From assembly GCF_003605405.2 (NCBI RefSeq), contig NZ_QYTW02000014.1:46432-92769 (forward strand): DNA of 46,338 nt. The letters are read 5' to 3'. This DNA comes from Siminovitchia terrae (GTDB lineage Bacteria; Bacillota; Bacilli; Bacillales; Bacillaceae_C). Shown here piece by piece: positions 1 through 8,692 of the stretch (within the stretch, counting starts at the first letter, position 1; each line of letters starts with the position of its first letter). The position numbers and the translations under genes were made by a program. The notes beneath the pieces are model-generated. The model did no database searches. It was not told the origin of the DNA and saw nothing but the letters and a program-made list of their open reading frames with translations.

Positions 1-19
1 TTTTCAATTTTATATTCGA

Positions 20-92
20 GGGGCCTTAGCTCAGCTGGGAGAGCGCCTGCTTTGCACGCAGGAGGTCAGCGGTTCGATCCCGCTAGGCTCCA
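20..92 (+). tRNA. tRNA-Ala (anticodon TGC)
   Basis: A full cloverleaf is visible. The acceptor arm GGGGCCT pairs with AGGCTCC with one G-U pair, the anticodon loop reads CTTTGCACG with TGC as anticodon, and the T-arm carries GGTTCGATCC. The 3' CCA is not encoded, because the discriminator A is followed by TCC, so it must be added after transcription. Its own promoter is outside or at the very edge of the window, and it may be the last gene of a tRNA/rRNA cluster. Confidence 0.97.
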
Positions 93-99
93 TCCTTTT

Positions 100-129
100 A
101 AAAACCTATGCCGTAGCGTAGGTTTTTTT
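100..129 (+). terminator. Intrinsic terminator after tRNA-Ala
   Basis: The arms AAAAACCTA and TAGGTTTTT form a hairpin whose 3' arm runs into a T tract. It lies 7 nt after the tRNA and is a normal end for a tRNA transcript. Confidence 0.85.
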
Positions 130-178
130 ATTGCTAAAAAATCAAATAAAGTTCCCCTTGAGCCGTCGTTTTTCTAAT

Positions 179-1171
179 GTCCAACTTCAGTACTCAGTGA
201 TTAGCAGACTTCACTTCCTTCGATAAGTCAATATCGGCCTCCTCTGTCGCCGTGTTTCCTTTATCTCGATGAAGGCACTCCAGTCAGTACATCACTAAAC
301 GTCGTCCTCCGCTATTCTTCTGTCCAGATCCAGCGCCTAGCCTCTCGAGGTCATAAGCCAATTCCCTGTGGTGGCTGAAAAGCTGCCTCCTCGGGAATCA
401 TCTTATGCTTGTCGGGGCTAACAAGGCGCTTCCGCCTTTCTGCATTGTCCAGCTACGGTGCCTATCGACTATCAGACTTCGCGCCTTCTCCTATGATAAG
501 TCAACATCGCTCCGCTTTGCTTCGCGTGTTTCCTTTATCTCGTCGAAGGCACTCCAGTTAGTACGTCGATGGCCAGGCACCTCCGCCTTTCTTCTGTCCA
601 GCTCCAGCGCCTAGCCCCTCGAGGTCATAAGCCAATTCCCTGTGGTGGCTGAAAAGCTGCCTCCTCGGGAATCGTCTTATGCTTGTCGGGGCTGACAAGG
701 CGCTTCCGCTTTTCTGTATTGTCCAGCTACGGTGCCTATCGACTATCAGACTTCGCGCCTTCTCCTACGATAAGTCAACATCGCTCCGCTTTGCTTCGCG
801 TGTTTCCTTTATCTCGTCGAAGGCACTCCAGTCAGTACGTCGATGGCCAGGCACCTCCGCCTTTCTGCATTGTCCAGCTACGGTGCCTATCGACTATCAG
901 ACTTCGCGCCTTCTCCTATGATAAGTCAACATCGCTCCGCTTTGCTTCGCGTGTTTCCTTTATCTCGTCGAAGGCACTCCAGTCAGTACGTCGATGGCCA
1001 GGCACCTCCGCCTTTCTGCATTGTCCAGCTACGGTGCCTATCGACTATCAGACTTCGCGCCTTCTCCTATGATAAGTCAACATCGCTCCGCTTTGCTTCG
1101 CGTGTTTCCTTTATCTCGTCGAAGGCACTCCAGTCAGTACGTCGATGGCCAGGCACCTCCGCCTTTCTGCA
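179..1171. repeat. Tandem array of 151-bp and 274-bp repeat units
   Basis: One decayed unit (about 179-321) is followed by two long units of 274 bp (starting near 322 and 596) and two short units of 151 bp (near 870 and 1021). The short unit equals the long unit minus a 123-bp block. Within that block AGCGCCT and AGCCCC can pair with GGGGCT and AGGCGCT, giving a long hairpin. Copies differ at only a few positions, so the amplification is recent. The array stops abruptly at 1171, about 85 bp before rocF. Reading frames inside it are repeat artefacts. Its class resembles the intergenic repeats that are abundant in Bacillaceae. Confidence 0.9.
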
Positions 1172-1255
1172 TATATATTCACTTTTTTGCCTAGTTGAGT
1201 CATTTGTTGTTCTCGGGATAGAATATAGGCATTATGTTGGTGAAGGAGCGAGCCC

Positions 1256-2155
1256 ATGAGAAGGAAATTTTCGATTGTTGGCGTGCCCATGGATCTGGGA
1301 CAGATGCGCAGAGGCGTTGATATGGGACCGAGTGCCATGAGATACGCGGATGCTGTTAAACGTTTGGATAACATAGGATATGAGGTTGAAGATCTCGGGG
1401 ATATTCATGTGGATCAGATAAATGATGATTTGAATGATCAACCTTATTTAAGAAATTTGAAAGCGATCACAAAGGCGGCTTTAAGTTTGGCCGACTGTGT
1501 AGATTCCATTATAAAAAACGGCCGATTCCCGCTGGTTCTTGGAGGCGATCACAGTATTGCAATCGGAACGCTTGCAGGTGTGGCAAGGCACTTTCAAAAT
1601 TTGGGAGTAATCTGGTATGATGCACACGGGGATTTAAATACGGATGAAACGACTCCTTCAGGCAACATTCATGGTATGCCGCTTGCCGCAAGCCTTGGTT
1701 TTGGACATCCTGAACTGACTGATGTTGGAGGGTTCCATCCGAAGGTGAAACCTGAAAATGTTGTAATCATTGGGGCGCGCGATCTTGATCAGGCTGAAAG
1801 GGATTTGATCAGGAAGCATTCCATCAAAGTCTATACGATGCATGAGATTGATCGCTTGGGAATGACTAAGGTGATGGAAGAGACAATTGCTTACTTGAAA
1901 GAAACAACAGACGGTGTGCATTTATCCCTTGATTTGGATGGTTTGGACCCCCATGATGCTCCAGGTGTAGGGACACCAGTATTGGGCGGCATCAGCTATC
2001 GCGAGAGTCATTTGGCGATGGAAATGCTCGCAGAATCGGGGCTCATCACCTCTGCAGAATTTGTGGAAGTTAACCCTATCTTAGATGAAAAAAATAAGAC
2101 AGCAGAAGTTGCTGTCGCGTTGATGGGATCATTATTTGGTGAAAAGCTTTTGTGA
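1256..2155 (+). CDS. rocF: Arginase
   Basis: Hydrolyses L-arginine to ornithine and urea in the cytoplasm, the first step of arginine catabolism. The 299-residue product has the ureohydrolase manganese ligands: His99 in GGDHS, Asp122/His124/Asp126 in DAHGD, and Asp226/Asp228 in SLDLDGLDP. The length is normal for Bacillus RocF. The ATG follows a GAAGGAG ribosome binding site. The gene lies alone rather than in a rocDEF operon, next to sigW as in several non-subtilis Bacillaceae. The tandem repeat array ends just upstream, so its promoter must lie within about 85 bp; TTGTTG near 1207 with TAGAAT near 1220 is a weak candidate. Confidence 0.96.
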   Translation: MRRKFSIVGVPMDLGQMRRGVDMGPSAMRYADAVKRLDNIGYEVEDLGDIHVDQINDDLNDQPYLRNLKAITKAALSLADCVDSIIKNGRFPLVLGGDHSIAIGTLAGVARHFQNLGVIWYDAHGDLNTDETTPSGNIHGMPLAASLGFGHPELTDVGGFHPKVKPENVVIIGARDLDQAERDLIRKHSIKVYTMHEIDRLGMTKVMEETIAYLKETTDGVHLSLDLDGLDPHDAPGVGTPVLGGISYRESHLAMEMLAESGLITSAEFVEVNPILDEKNKTAEVAVALMGSLFGEKLL

Positions 2156-2171
2156 AAAAACCTTCGGTAAA

Positions 2172-2210
2172 CAAGCAGCAGCTCCATTATGAACTGTTGC
2201 TTGCCTCTTT
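2172..2210 (+). terminator. Possible terminator after rocF
   Basis: CAAGCAGCAG pairs with CTGTTGCTTG (one G-T pair) around a 12-nt loop and is followed by CCTCTTT. It is a modest hairpin with a poor T tract. It overlaps the 3' end of the Spo0E-like remnant on the other strand. Confidence 0.4.
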
Positions 2211-2358
2211 CTGCTCGATTATATGATATCTATTCAATAATTGGTCTAATTGGTCGCTTAAACGTACGACGCGCTCATCGTCAAATGACCGGGATAGCCC
2301 AATTTAACCATTTCTTTTCTTCTTTCCTCAATTTTCTTTAACAGGGTTTCCTGTCCAT
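2187..2358 (-). pseudogene. Frameshifted Spo0E-family aspartyl phosphatase remnant
   Basis: Read on the minus strand, one frame gives LLKKIEERRKEMVKLG and then runs out of frame. A second frame continues with DERVVRLSDQLDQLLNRY and a stop at 2187. Joined, these match the Spo0E-like small phosphatase pattern, an Arg-rich helix with a central Met and then SxxLDxLLNxY. A 1-nt deletion near the middle separates the halves. The ATG at 2358, behind GAGGGA, is in a third frame and reaches a stop after six codons. At least two frameshifts therefore disable it unless the assembly is wrong. Intact members dephosphorylate Spo0A~P in the sporulation phosphorelay. Confidence 0.62.
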
Positions 2359-2470
2359 TATTTATCCCTCAAAAGGTGGTTAATAATAACTGTCTAACCA
2401 TTTTTCTACAGATTAAACCAATTTCACTAACGACTGTAAAAATTTGTTATGATAGACACATAATTAAATT

Positions 2471-2498
2471 TGAAACCTTTTTTAAAATGGGACGTATA
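2471..2498 (+). promoter_or_regulatory. Sigma-W promoter (autoregulatory)
   Basis: TGAAAC at 2471-2476 and CGTATA at 2493-2498 are separated by exactly 16 nt, the established sigma-W consensus. The site is 36 nt upstream of the sigW start, as expected for autoregulated ECF sigma factor operons. Confidence 0.93.
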
Positions 2499-2533
2499 TA
2501 AAGAGAACCGCGTTGGCGGGAGGGTTAAATGAG

Positions 2534-3097
2534 ATGGATAAGTTGGTGAATCAAAGAATCAGGCAAGTTTTAAAAGGCGATCAGGAAGCATTTGGGGAAA
2601 TCGTAGAAATATACAGAGATAGAATTTGTTCCCTTTGCTACCGGATGCTTGGAAATCGGCATGAGGCTGAAGATATTGCTCAGGAGGCGTTTGTCCGGGC
2701 ATATGTCAATATCGAAAGCTTTCAGTTGAACCGCAAGTTTTCCACATGGCTGTATAGAATCGCTACTAATCTTTGCATTGATCGGATAAGAAAGAAAAAA
2801 CCTGATTATTTTCTTGATGCTGAAATTGCAGGAACAGAAGGTTTGACTTTATATTCACAATTGGCAGCAGCAGGAAAGACGCCTGATGCAGAAGTTGAGA
2901 CTTTGGAACTTCAGGAAATTGTGCAAAACGAAATTTTGCGATTGCCGGATAAATACAGATCGGTCATTATTCTCAGGTACATTGATGATCTTTCGCTGAA
3001 TGAAATCGCAGAAGTGTTAGAAATGCCGCTTGGAACGGTGAAAACAAGAATTCACCGCGGCAGGGAAGCACTTCGAAAGAGATTGCACAATATGTGA
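2534..3097 (+). CDS. sigW: ECF RNA polymerase sigma factor SigW
   Basis: Directs transcription of the cell-envelope stress and antimicrobial-resistance regulon. The 187-residue product has region 2 (FSTWLYRIATN, followed by IDRIRKKKPDY) and a region 4 helix-turn-helix (LSLNEIAEVLEMPLGTVKTR), closely resembling B. subtilis SigW. A longer frame starts with TTG at 2513. The ATG at 2534 is preferred because GGGAGGG sits about 9 nt before it and because the homologue starts there. The gene is transcribed from the sigma-W promoter just upstream and overlaps rsiW by 4 nt, indicating translational coupling with its inhibitor. Confidence 0.96.
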   Translation: MDKLVNQRIRQVLKGDQEAFGEIVEIYRDRICSLCYRMLGNRHEAEDIAQEAFVRAYVNIESFQLNRKFSTWLYRIATNLCIDRIRKKKPDYFLDAEIAGTEGLTLYSQLAAAGKTPDAEVETLELQEIVQNEILRLPDKYRSVIILRYIDDLSLNEIAEVLEMPLGTVKTRIHRGREALRKRLHNM

Positions 3098-3729
3098 GAA
3101 AGGTGAGAAGGAAATTGAAGGCTTGTTCAGAAGAGATCGTTCTCTATATGCAGGAATACATGGACGGAGATCTGACACAAGATAAAGAACGTGAATTGAA
3201 GGAACACTTACAAACTTGCGAGGCCTGTCAATCACATTTTCAAGAACTGAAAAGAACAGAAGCATTGGTGAAAAGTGTCTCCCGAATTGCAGCTCCCGCT
3301 CACTTTACAAATCAGGTCATGGATCGCCTCCCGAAAGAGAAGAATATTGTAGGGGTCAAACGTTGGTTCAGACATCATCCTATGCTGATTGCTGTTTCAT
3401 TATTCTTTTTATTAATGGCAGGTAGTCTTGTCAGTGGATGGAATGATGACCAAAAATTTGCGTTCACGAAAAAACCTAATATAATCGTGGAAAATGATAC
3501 AGTGATTGTTCCTGAAGGAGAAGTGGTCGAAGGAGACCTCGTTGTAAAAAATGGGAATATAAGAATAGAAGGCCAAATAGATGGGAATGTCACCATCATT
3601 AACGGGAATCAATACATGGCTTCTGCTGGGAACGTGACTGGTGATATAGATGAAATTGATGAAATGTTTGAATGGATTTGGTATAAGGTGAAAGAGGGCG
3701 GAAAAAAGGTGGGCCAACTATTTAAATAA
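3094..3729 (+). CDS. rsiW: Anti-sigma-W factor RsiW
   Basis: Membrane-spanning anti-sigma factor that holds SigW inactive until regulated proteolysis (PrsW then RasP, in B. subtilis) releases it. It has 211 residues. The N-terminal cytoplasmic zinc-binding anti-sigma domain shows Cys11 and His38-x3-Cys42-x2-Cys45, one transmembrane helix lies at about 97-115, and the extracytoplasmic part is beta-rich and valine/glycine-rich. The GTG start overlaps the sigW stop (ATGTGA), the usual coupling for this pair. The N-terminus is about eight residues longer than the B. subtilis protein, so initiation further in is possible, but no better start is visible. Confidence 0.94.
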   Translation: MRKVRRKLKACSEEIVLYMQEYMDGDLTQDKERELKEHLQTCEACQSHFQELKRTEALVKSVSRIAAPAHFTNQVMDRLPKEKNIVGVKRWFRHHPMLIAVSLFFLLMAGSLVSGWNDDQKFAFTKKPNIIVENDTVIVPEGEVVEGDLVVKNGNIRIEGQIDGNVTIINGNQYMASAGNVTGDIDEIDEMFEWIWYKVKEGGKKVGQLFK

Positions 3730-3739
3730 CTTCAACACT

Positions 3740-3761
3740 GACTGCTTATGCAGTCTTTTTT
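3740..3761 (+). terminator. Terminator of sigW-rsiW
   Basis: GACTGC, a TTAT loop and GCAGTC followed by six T residues, 11 nt after the rsiW stop. It separates the stress pair from the cdaA operon. Confidence 0.9.
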
Positions 3762-3927
3762 AAAAGGGATTAGACAAAAAATGGTATTAAGCCGGTTAGG
3801 TACCATGGGCAAGAAGGTTAAGCGGGCGTAAGTATGTCAATAATACAGGTTAGTCAAGGTGACATATGTTTCCAGCGCGTAAATCTACTTACTAAGAGCA
3901 GCTTCATATGATTTGTTTCAAGGCAGC

Positions 3928-4000
3928 GGGTTTGCTGTGGTGGCTAAAAAGGTCTCCCATCAAATTTGTCTTGTACTTGTCACAAGGCTATGCGCTTTTT
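3928..4000. repeat. Decayed copy of the 123-bp block of the 179-1171 repeat
   Basis: CTGTGGTGGCT, GTCTTGTACTTGTC and ACAAGG-(insert)-GCGCTT appear in the same order and spacing as the block in the tandem array (CTGTGGTGGCT, GTCTTATGCTTGTC, ACAAGGCGCTT). Many substitutions show that it is old. The rest of the rsiW-cdaA gap (3762-4079) holds no convincing gene. Confidence 0.6.
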
Positions 4001-4079
4001 ATAAAATCAGCCCTTTTCGCGTTTTCCAAAATAAAGCTACATTGACATATTATCGGCAAATGTCTCTGGTTTATTTTTA

Positions 4080-4088
4080 TGTTATAAT
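4080..4088 (+). promoter_or_regulatory. Extended -10 promoter for cdaA-cdaR-glmM
   Basis: TGTTATAAT is an extended -10 element (TGn-TATAAT) 53 nt upstream of the cdaA start. The -35 region is poor, as is common for extended -10 promoters. TTGACA at 4042-4047 is too far away to pair with it. Confidence 0.6.
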
Positions 4089-4141
4089 TGGTTTGTTTTC
4101 AACATGATGTCAGCGCTTAAAAAATAGATGGAGGAAAGATT

Positions 4142-4957
4142 ATGCCGTTTGCCGACCTTTCTATTATGGACTACTTGTCCCGCATAGTAGATATTTTCCT
4201 CGTTTGGTACGTTATATATAAGCTGCTTATGATTATACGCGGCACAAAAGCGGTACAGCTTTTAAAAGGAATTTTTGTCATTATCATTGCCCGGTTTGTC
4301 AGCGAATACCTTAACTTGCATACACTCAGCTGGATTTTGGAAAATGCTATTACCTGGGGGTTCCTTGGCATTATTATCATATTCCAGCCAGAACTGAGGC
4401 GTGCCCTCGAACAACTTGGACGCGGAAGTATCTTTACAAGAGGCGGCATCCAAGAAGAAGAGGAATTGCAGCAAAGGGTGACTGCGATCACCGATGCCAT
4501 CAGTTATATGGCGAAGCGCAGAATCGGGGCCTTGATTTCAATCGAACGCGAAACGGGTATGGGCGATTACATAGAAACTGGAATTCCGCTTCATTCCAAT
4601 TTGACTTCGCAGCTACTGATCAATATATTCATCCCTAATACGCCACTGCATGATGGGGCAGTCATTATTCAAAAAAACCAAATTGCTGCAGCTGCCTGCT
4701 ATCTTCCTCTTTCTGAGAGTCCGTTCATTTCGAAGGAACTCGGTACAAGGCACCGGGCAGCGGTAGGAATCAGTGAAGTAACAGATGCCCTGACGATTAT
4801 CGTTTCTGAAGAAACAGGACATGTATCCGTATCGCAGCATGGTGAACTGTTTAGAGACCTGTCTCCTGAAGAATTTAAGGAACTTCTGGAAAAGGAATGG
4901 ACGAAACAGACTTCCTCATCACTTTGGAAAAGAAAGGGGAAGAAACAGGATGGATAA
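4142..4957 (+). CDS. cdaA: Diadenylate cyclase CdaA
   Basis: Membrane-bound enzyme that condenses two ATP into cyclic di-AMP, which controls potassium and osmolyte balance. The 271-residue product has three N-terminal hydrophobic helices (about 10-30, 40-53 and 63-82). The DAC domain follows, with the DGA motif at 171-173 (LHDGAVII) and the GTRHRAA motif at 201-207, so the active site is intact. The ATG follows GGAGGAAAG. The gene overlaps cdaR by 8 nt and heads the conserved cdaA-cdaR-glmM operon, in which both partners modulate its activity. Confidence 0.97.
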   Translation: MPFADLSIMDYLSRIVDIFLVWYVIYKLLMIIRGTKAVQLLKGIFVIIIARFVSEYLNLHTLSWILENAITWGFLGIIIIFQPELRRALEQLGRGSIFTRGGIQEEEELQQRVTAITDAISYMAKRRIGALISIERETGMGDYIETGIPLHSNLTSQLLINIFIPNTPLHDGAVIIQKNQIAAAACYLPLSESPFISKELGTRHRAAVGISEVTDALTIIVSEETGHVSVSQHGELFRDLSPEEFKELLEKEWTKQTSSSLWKRKGKKQDG

Positions 4958-6197
4958 ATTCATGGATAACCCCTGGTTCGTAAGAATTGTGGCCATGGCG
5001 CTTGCATTTCTTATGTTTCTCTCAGTGCAGGATATGGGGAACAAAAACGGAGCATCCAGGCCAAACGGAATGGAAAACAATGAGGTTGAAACCATCACCG
5101 ATGTGCCATTGGAGAAATACTATGATTCCGAAAACCTTGTTGTAACAGGTGTGCCCGATACAGTAGAGGTAACAATCGAAGGCCAAAGAAGGTTTGTGGA
5201 AGCGACAAAGCGGCAAAGAGATTTTACCGTTTATGTGGATTTATCTGATTTGAGCATTGGAAACCACCGTGTTCCAATTTTATATAAAAACTTTTCCGAC
5301 AAGCTTAAGGTAAAGGTCGAGCCTGTATATGTGGAGATTTCCATTCAAGAAAAGATGACTAAGGAATTCGATGTCGAGCCGGAATTCAATAACAATATAT
5401 TGGCAGAAGGATTTGAAGCGGAACGTCCGATGGTTGAACCGAATAAAGTCCAAATCACCGCCGGAAAAGAAACGCTTGAAAAAATCTCATATGTTAAAGC
5501 GTCCATTGATGCTAAAGGTTTGATTACAGATACCATCGAGCGAGACACAAAAGTGACAGTTCTTGACCGTGAATTGAACAAACTTGATGTGTATGTTGAG
5601 CCTGAATATGTAACTGTGACTGTCCCGGTAAATAATCCGAGAAAGACTGTTCCACTCAAAATCAAACAGGTCGGAACCCCACCTGACGGTATTGTCATCA
5701 AGCGAATGGAGCCTGATCTAGATGAGGTTATGATTTTCGGATGGACGGAGATTTTAAAATCAATTGATGAAATTGAAGTTGAAGTAGATGTAAGTAAGGT
5801 TGACAAGGATAATGTATTGGATGTGCCGATCATATATCCGGAAGGCGTCAATAAAATCACTCCGGAAAGAGTCAAAGTAAAGGTCGTGACGGACAAAGGT
5901 AAAAAAAGTGAAGAGACAAATGTGAGCGAAGTTCCGATCGATAGCAAGGGTTTGGCGGAAGGATTGGACGTTGAGTTTTTGACGCCCAAGGATGGGGCTG
6001 TATCCATTAAGTTGGAAGGTAGTAAAGATCAGTTGAAAAAGGCTCAGGAGGGCGCGTTTGAGGTATTTATGAACATGGAGGGCCTTCAGGCTGGAGATCA
6101 CGAAGTGAACCTGGAAGTGAAAGGGCCAAAAGACGTCAAGTGGGAACTTTCGACAGACACAGCGAAGATACGGATAAAGGAAAAAGGAACTGTTTAA
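4950..6197 (+). CDS. cdaR: CdaA regulatory protein CdaR (YbbR-domain protein)
   Basis: Extracytoplasmic regulator of CdaA, anchored by one N-terminal helix at about residues 10-27. The remainder is four beta-rich YbbR-type repeats facing the cell wall side. The 415-residue length is somewhat shorter than the B. subtilis protein (483), mainly because the C-terminal tail is short. The ATG at 4950 is chosen over a much longer frame because it follows GGGGAAGAAACAGG and overlaps the cdaA stop by 8 nt. It is followed 80 nt later by glmM, with which it is normally co-transcribed. Confidence 0.94.
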   Translation: MDKFMDNPWFVRIVAMALAFLMFLSVQDMGNKNGASRPNGMENNEVETITDVPLEKYYDSENLVVTGVPDTVEVTIEGQRRFVEATKRQRDFTVYVDLSDLSIGNHRVPILYKNFSDKLKVKVEPVYVEISIQEKMTKEFDVEPEFNNNILAEGFEAERPMVEPNKVQITAGKETLEKISYVKASIDAKGLITDTIERDTKVTVLDRELNKLDVYVEPEYVTVTVPVNNPRKTVPLKIKQVGTPPDGIVIKRMEPDLDEVMIFGWTEILKSIDEIEVEVDVSKVDKDNVLDVPIIYPEGVNKITPERVKVKVVTDKGKKSEETNVSEVPIDSKGLAEGLDVEFLTPKDGAVSIKLEGSKDQLKKAQEGAFEVFMNMEGLQAGDHEVNLEVKGPKDVKWELSTDTAKIRIKEKGTV

Positions 6198-6277
6198 ACA
6201 TAGCAGACAACTCTATCAGGTTATTTCTGTTAAATGACTGTTTAAACAAAGTTGAACGAAGGAGCGATACAATCGAA

Positions 6278-7627
6278 ATGGGTAAATATTTTGGAACAGA
6301 CGGAGTAAGGGGAGTGGCCAACGCGGAACTTACTCCGGAGCTGGCGTTTAAGTTAGGCCGTTTCGGCGGTTATGTTTTAACAAAAAGCGCGGAGCATCCT
6401 AAAGTTCTGATTGGCAGGGATACCCGGATTTCCGGACATATGTTGGAAGGGGCGCTTGTAGCGGGCTTGCTTTCTATTGGGGCGGAAGTCATGCGTCTAG
6501 GCGTCATTTCAACTCCTGGCGTGGCTTATTTGACAAAAGCTCTGGAAGCCCATGCCGGAGTAATGATTTCGGCATCTCATAATCCGGTTCCTGATAACGG
6601 TATTAAATTTTTTGGTCCGGATGGTTTTAAGCTTTCGGATGAAGAAGAAGCCCAAATTGAGGAACTGCTCGATCTAAATGAGGATCACCTTCCACGCCCT
6701 ACAGGGTCAAAACTTGGGATTGTGAACGACTATTTTGAAGGCGGTCAGAAGTATTTGCAATTCCTTAAGCAGACGGTAGATGAGGAATTTACCGATATTC
6801 ACGTGGCTCTTGATTGTGCGAACGGTGCTACATCCGCTCTCGCTACCCATTTATTTGCAGATCTTGATGCCGATACATCTACAATGGGTGCGTCACCGAA
6901 CGGGCTGAATATTAATGAAGGAGTGGGATCCACTCATCCGGAAACCCTAGCCGCTTTTTTAAAAGAAAAGCAGGCTGATATCGGCTTGGCTTTTGATGGA
7001 GATGGCGACCGTCTTATCGCTATCGATGAAAACGGAGAGATTGTAGACGGAGACCAAATCATGTACATATGTGCGAAACACTTGAAAGAAGAAGGGCGCC
7101 TGAAACAAGATACAGTCGTTTCTACCGTCATGAGCAATTTGGGCTTCTATAAGGCTATAGAGGCTAATGGGATGCACAGCGTGCCAACTGCTGTGGGAGA
7201 TCGCTATGTCGTAGAAGAAATGAAGAACAATGATTATAATTTGGGTGGAGAACAGTCCGGACATATTATTTTCCTAGACTACAACACGACAGGTGATGGT
7301 CTTTTAACCGGTCTTCAGCTCGTCAATATTATGAAGTTGACGAATAAGCCGCTTTCCGAATTAGCAAAAGAAATGCAGAAGTTCCCGCAAAAGCTTGTGA
7401 ATGTCAAAGTGAAGGACAAACATCACGTGACAGACAATGAAAAAGTAAAAGCTGTCATTGAAGAAGTCGAAGGGGAAATGGATGGAAACGGAAGAATTCT
7501 GGTTAGACCTTCCGGAACAGAGCCGCTTGTCCGTGTGATGGTAGAGGCTCCTACTGAAGAAGCGTGTGAAAAATATGTTCAGCGCATTGCGGAAGTTGTA
7601 AAAGAAGAAATGGGATTGGACGAATAA
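6278..7627 (+). CDS. glmM: Phosphoglucosamine mutase GlmM
   Basis: Converts glucosamine-6-phosphate to glucosamine-1-phosphate, a cytoplasmic step toward UDP-GlcNAc and peptidoglycan. It has 449 residues, the family length. The catalytic phosphoserine is Ser100 in ISASHNP, the metal loop DGDGDR spans 240-245, and the phosphate-binding [11 protein letters not shown] loop is near the C-terminus. A longer frame begins at 6140, but homologues start at [12 protein letters not shown]. The GAAGGAG site lies 13 nt before this ATG, an unusually long spacing. GlmM also inhibits CdaA in related bacteria. glmS is not the next gene. Confidence 0.97.
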   Translation: MGKYFGTDGVRGVANAELTPELAFKLGRFGGYVLTKSAEHPKVLIGRDTRISGHMLEGALVAGLLSIGAEVMRLGVISTPGVAYLTKALEAHAGVMISASHNPVPDNGIKFFGPDGFKLSDEEEAQIEELLDLNEDHLPRPTGSKLGIVNDYFEGGQKYLQFLKQTVDEEFTDIHVALDCANGATSALATHLFADLDADTSTMGASPNGLNINEGVGSTHPETLAAFLKEKQADIGLAFDGDGDRLIAIDENGEIVDGDQIMYICAKHLKEEGRLKQDTVVSTVMSNLGFYKAIEANGMHSVPTAVGDRYVVEEMKNNDYNLGGEQSGHIIFLDYNTTGDGLLTGLQLVNIMKLTNKPLSELAKEMQKFPQKLVNVKVKDKHHVTDNEKVKAVIEEVEGEMDGNGRILVRPSGTEPLVRVMVEAPTEEACEKYVQRIAEVVKEEMGLDE

Positions 7628-7631
7628 ATTG

Positions 7632-7676
7632 AAAAAAATGCATGGGAAAGCAGAAGATGCTCTCATGCATTTTTTT
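7632..7676 (+). terminator. Strong terminator of cdaA-cdaR-glmM
   Basis: AAAAAAATGCATG pairs with CATGCATTTTTTT, enclosing a smaller GCA/TGC hairpin. It begins 5 nt after the glmM stop. Confidence 0.92.
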
Positions 7677-7689
7677 ATTAAATAATGAT

Positions 7690-7802
7690 TATATACAGTA
7701 CTTTGCAATAAACAGTACCATGTGATATTCTAGGATTGCAGCTAAGGGTTGCTTTTTTATCGAGGTACTGTATATTATTCAGTAGTTTGCAATGAATAGA
7801 TG
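7690..7802 (+). promoter_or_regulatory. Duplicated operator-like element upstream of the padR operon
   Basis: Two related 30-bp stretches lie 82 bp apart. 7690-7719 contains ACAGTACTTTGCAATAAACAG and 7772-7801 contains TTCAGTAGTTTGCAATGAATAG in the same orientation. In addition, GGTACTGTATA at 7764-7774 is the inverse of TATACAGTACT at 7692-7702. TTGCAA at 7703 with TATTCT at 7726 gives a 17-bp-spaced promoter inside the first copy. The arrangement fits autorepression by the PadR protein encoded next, which is an inference. Confidence 0.5.
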
Positions 7803-7814
7803 GGGTGGGCCATA

Positions 7815-8135
7815 ATGAATGTTCAATTTAAAAAGGGTGTTTTAGAGCTTTGTGTCCTTTCATTATTATACAAAAAAGACCGCTATGGATATGAACTTGT
7901 ACAAAAGATTTCCAATCAGATTGCAATATCTGAAGGATCGGTATATCCGCTGTTAAGGCGCCTAACAAAGGAGGGCTATTTTACTACCTACTTAAAGGAG
8001 TCGACAGAGGGTCCGTCAAGAAAGTATTACCAGCTCACGCTCCAAGGAAGGGAACGTTTGGATAATCTGCTTCAAGAGTGGCAGGAGTTTACAAGTGGTG
8101 TCAATCAATTGATCAAAGAAGGTGTTGGGCAATGA
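7815..8135 (+). CDS. PadR-family transcriptional regulator
   Basis: Winged-helix repressor of 106 residues. The N-terminal PadR domain shows [21 protein letters not shown] and then the recognition region [18 protein letters not shown] and the wing SRKYYQLT. It is of the short PadR-s1 type without a large effector domain. The ATG at 7815 follows GGGGTGGG and starts with MNVQFKKG as is typical for the family; an in-frame ATG at 7800 is rejected. Its stop overlaps the next start (ATGA). The regulator-HAAS-DUF4097 order is a widespread Bacillaceae module thought to respond to envelope conditions. Confidence 0.93.
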   Translation: MNVQFKKGVLELCVLSLLYKKDRYGYELVQKISNQIAISEGSVYPLLRRLTKEGYFTTYLKESTEGPSRKYYQLTLQGRERLDNLLQEWQEFTSGVNQLIKEGVGQ

Positions 8136-8692
8136 CGAAGTATCAGTTTATGAGAATTTTGGAATCATCTTTAGAAAAGCTTTCTGAAGAGGAGCGCAAA
8201 GATATTTTACAAGATTTCGAAGAGCATTTTATCCTTGGTAAGGAAGAAGGAAAGACAGAGGAGGAAATCTCGGCTTCACTGGGTTCGCCGCAGCAGATTG
8301 CCAAGGATCTGCTGGTAAATCACCATCTTGAAAAAGTGGAAACAACTAAAACAACCGGGAATGTTTTTCGGGCAGTATGGGCAGTCATCGGCTTAAGTTT
8401 TTTCAACCTTGTGTTTGTTCTTGGCCCTTTCATAGGATTAATTGGAGCGATTGTAGGCGGTTGGGTATCGGGAATGGCTTTTATCGTTTCACCTCTGCTT
8501 GTCTTGGTGAGCGCGATCATTTTTCCAGAGGCTTTTCAATGGTTTGATATGTTTTTCTCTTTTATACTTTCCGGTATCGGCTTTTTCATAGTTATAGGGA
8601 TGTATTTTGCCACCCGAGGTATCATCAATGGCTTTGTCCGATATTTGAAGTTTAATACTAGGCTTGTAAAAGGGGGATTGAAACATGATTAA
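8132..8692 (+). CDS. HAAS (DUF1700) domain membrane protein
   Basis: 186 residues. The N-terminal soluble part of about 70 residues carries the HAAS/DUF1700 pattern ([17 protein letters not shown], then [21 protein letters not shown]). About three to four hydrophobic helices follow between roughly 85 and 175. HAAS proteins are commonly paired with PadR regulators and probably act as membrane-bound signalling partners. The exact mechanism is not known from sequence. The start overlaps the padR stop and the end overlaps the next gene by 8 nt, so the three genes form one translationally coupled unit. Confidence 0.9.
   Translation: MTKYQFMRILESSLEKLSEEERKDILQDFEEHFILGKEEGKTEEEISASLGSPQQIAKDLLVNHHLEKVETTKTTGNVFRAVWAVIGLSFFNLVFVLGPFIGLIGAIVGGWVSGMAFIVSPLLVLVSAIIFPEAFQWFDMFFSFILSGIGFFIVIGMYFATRGIINGFVRYLKFNTRLVKGGLKHD

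Noticed and set aside
405-1259. Several reading frames of 66-138 residues across 405-1259
   Set aside because: They repeat the same Ser/Arg-rich peptide because they read through the tandem repeat. They have no ribosome binding site or codon pattern of a gene.
3913-4107. 64-residue reading frame before cdaA
   Set aside because: It overlaps the decayed repeat and the cdaA promoter and has no start signal.
5345-6007. 220-residue minus-strand frame opposite cdaR
   Set aside because: Shadow of cdaR. The Ser/Thr-rich composition mirrors Asp/Glu/Lys codons on the coding strand.
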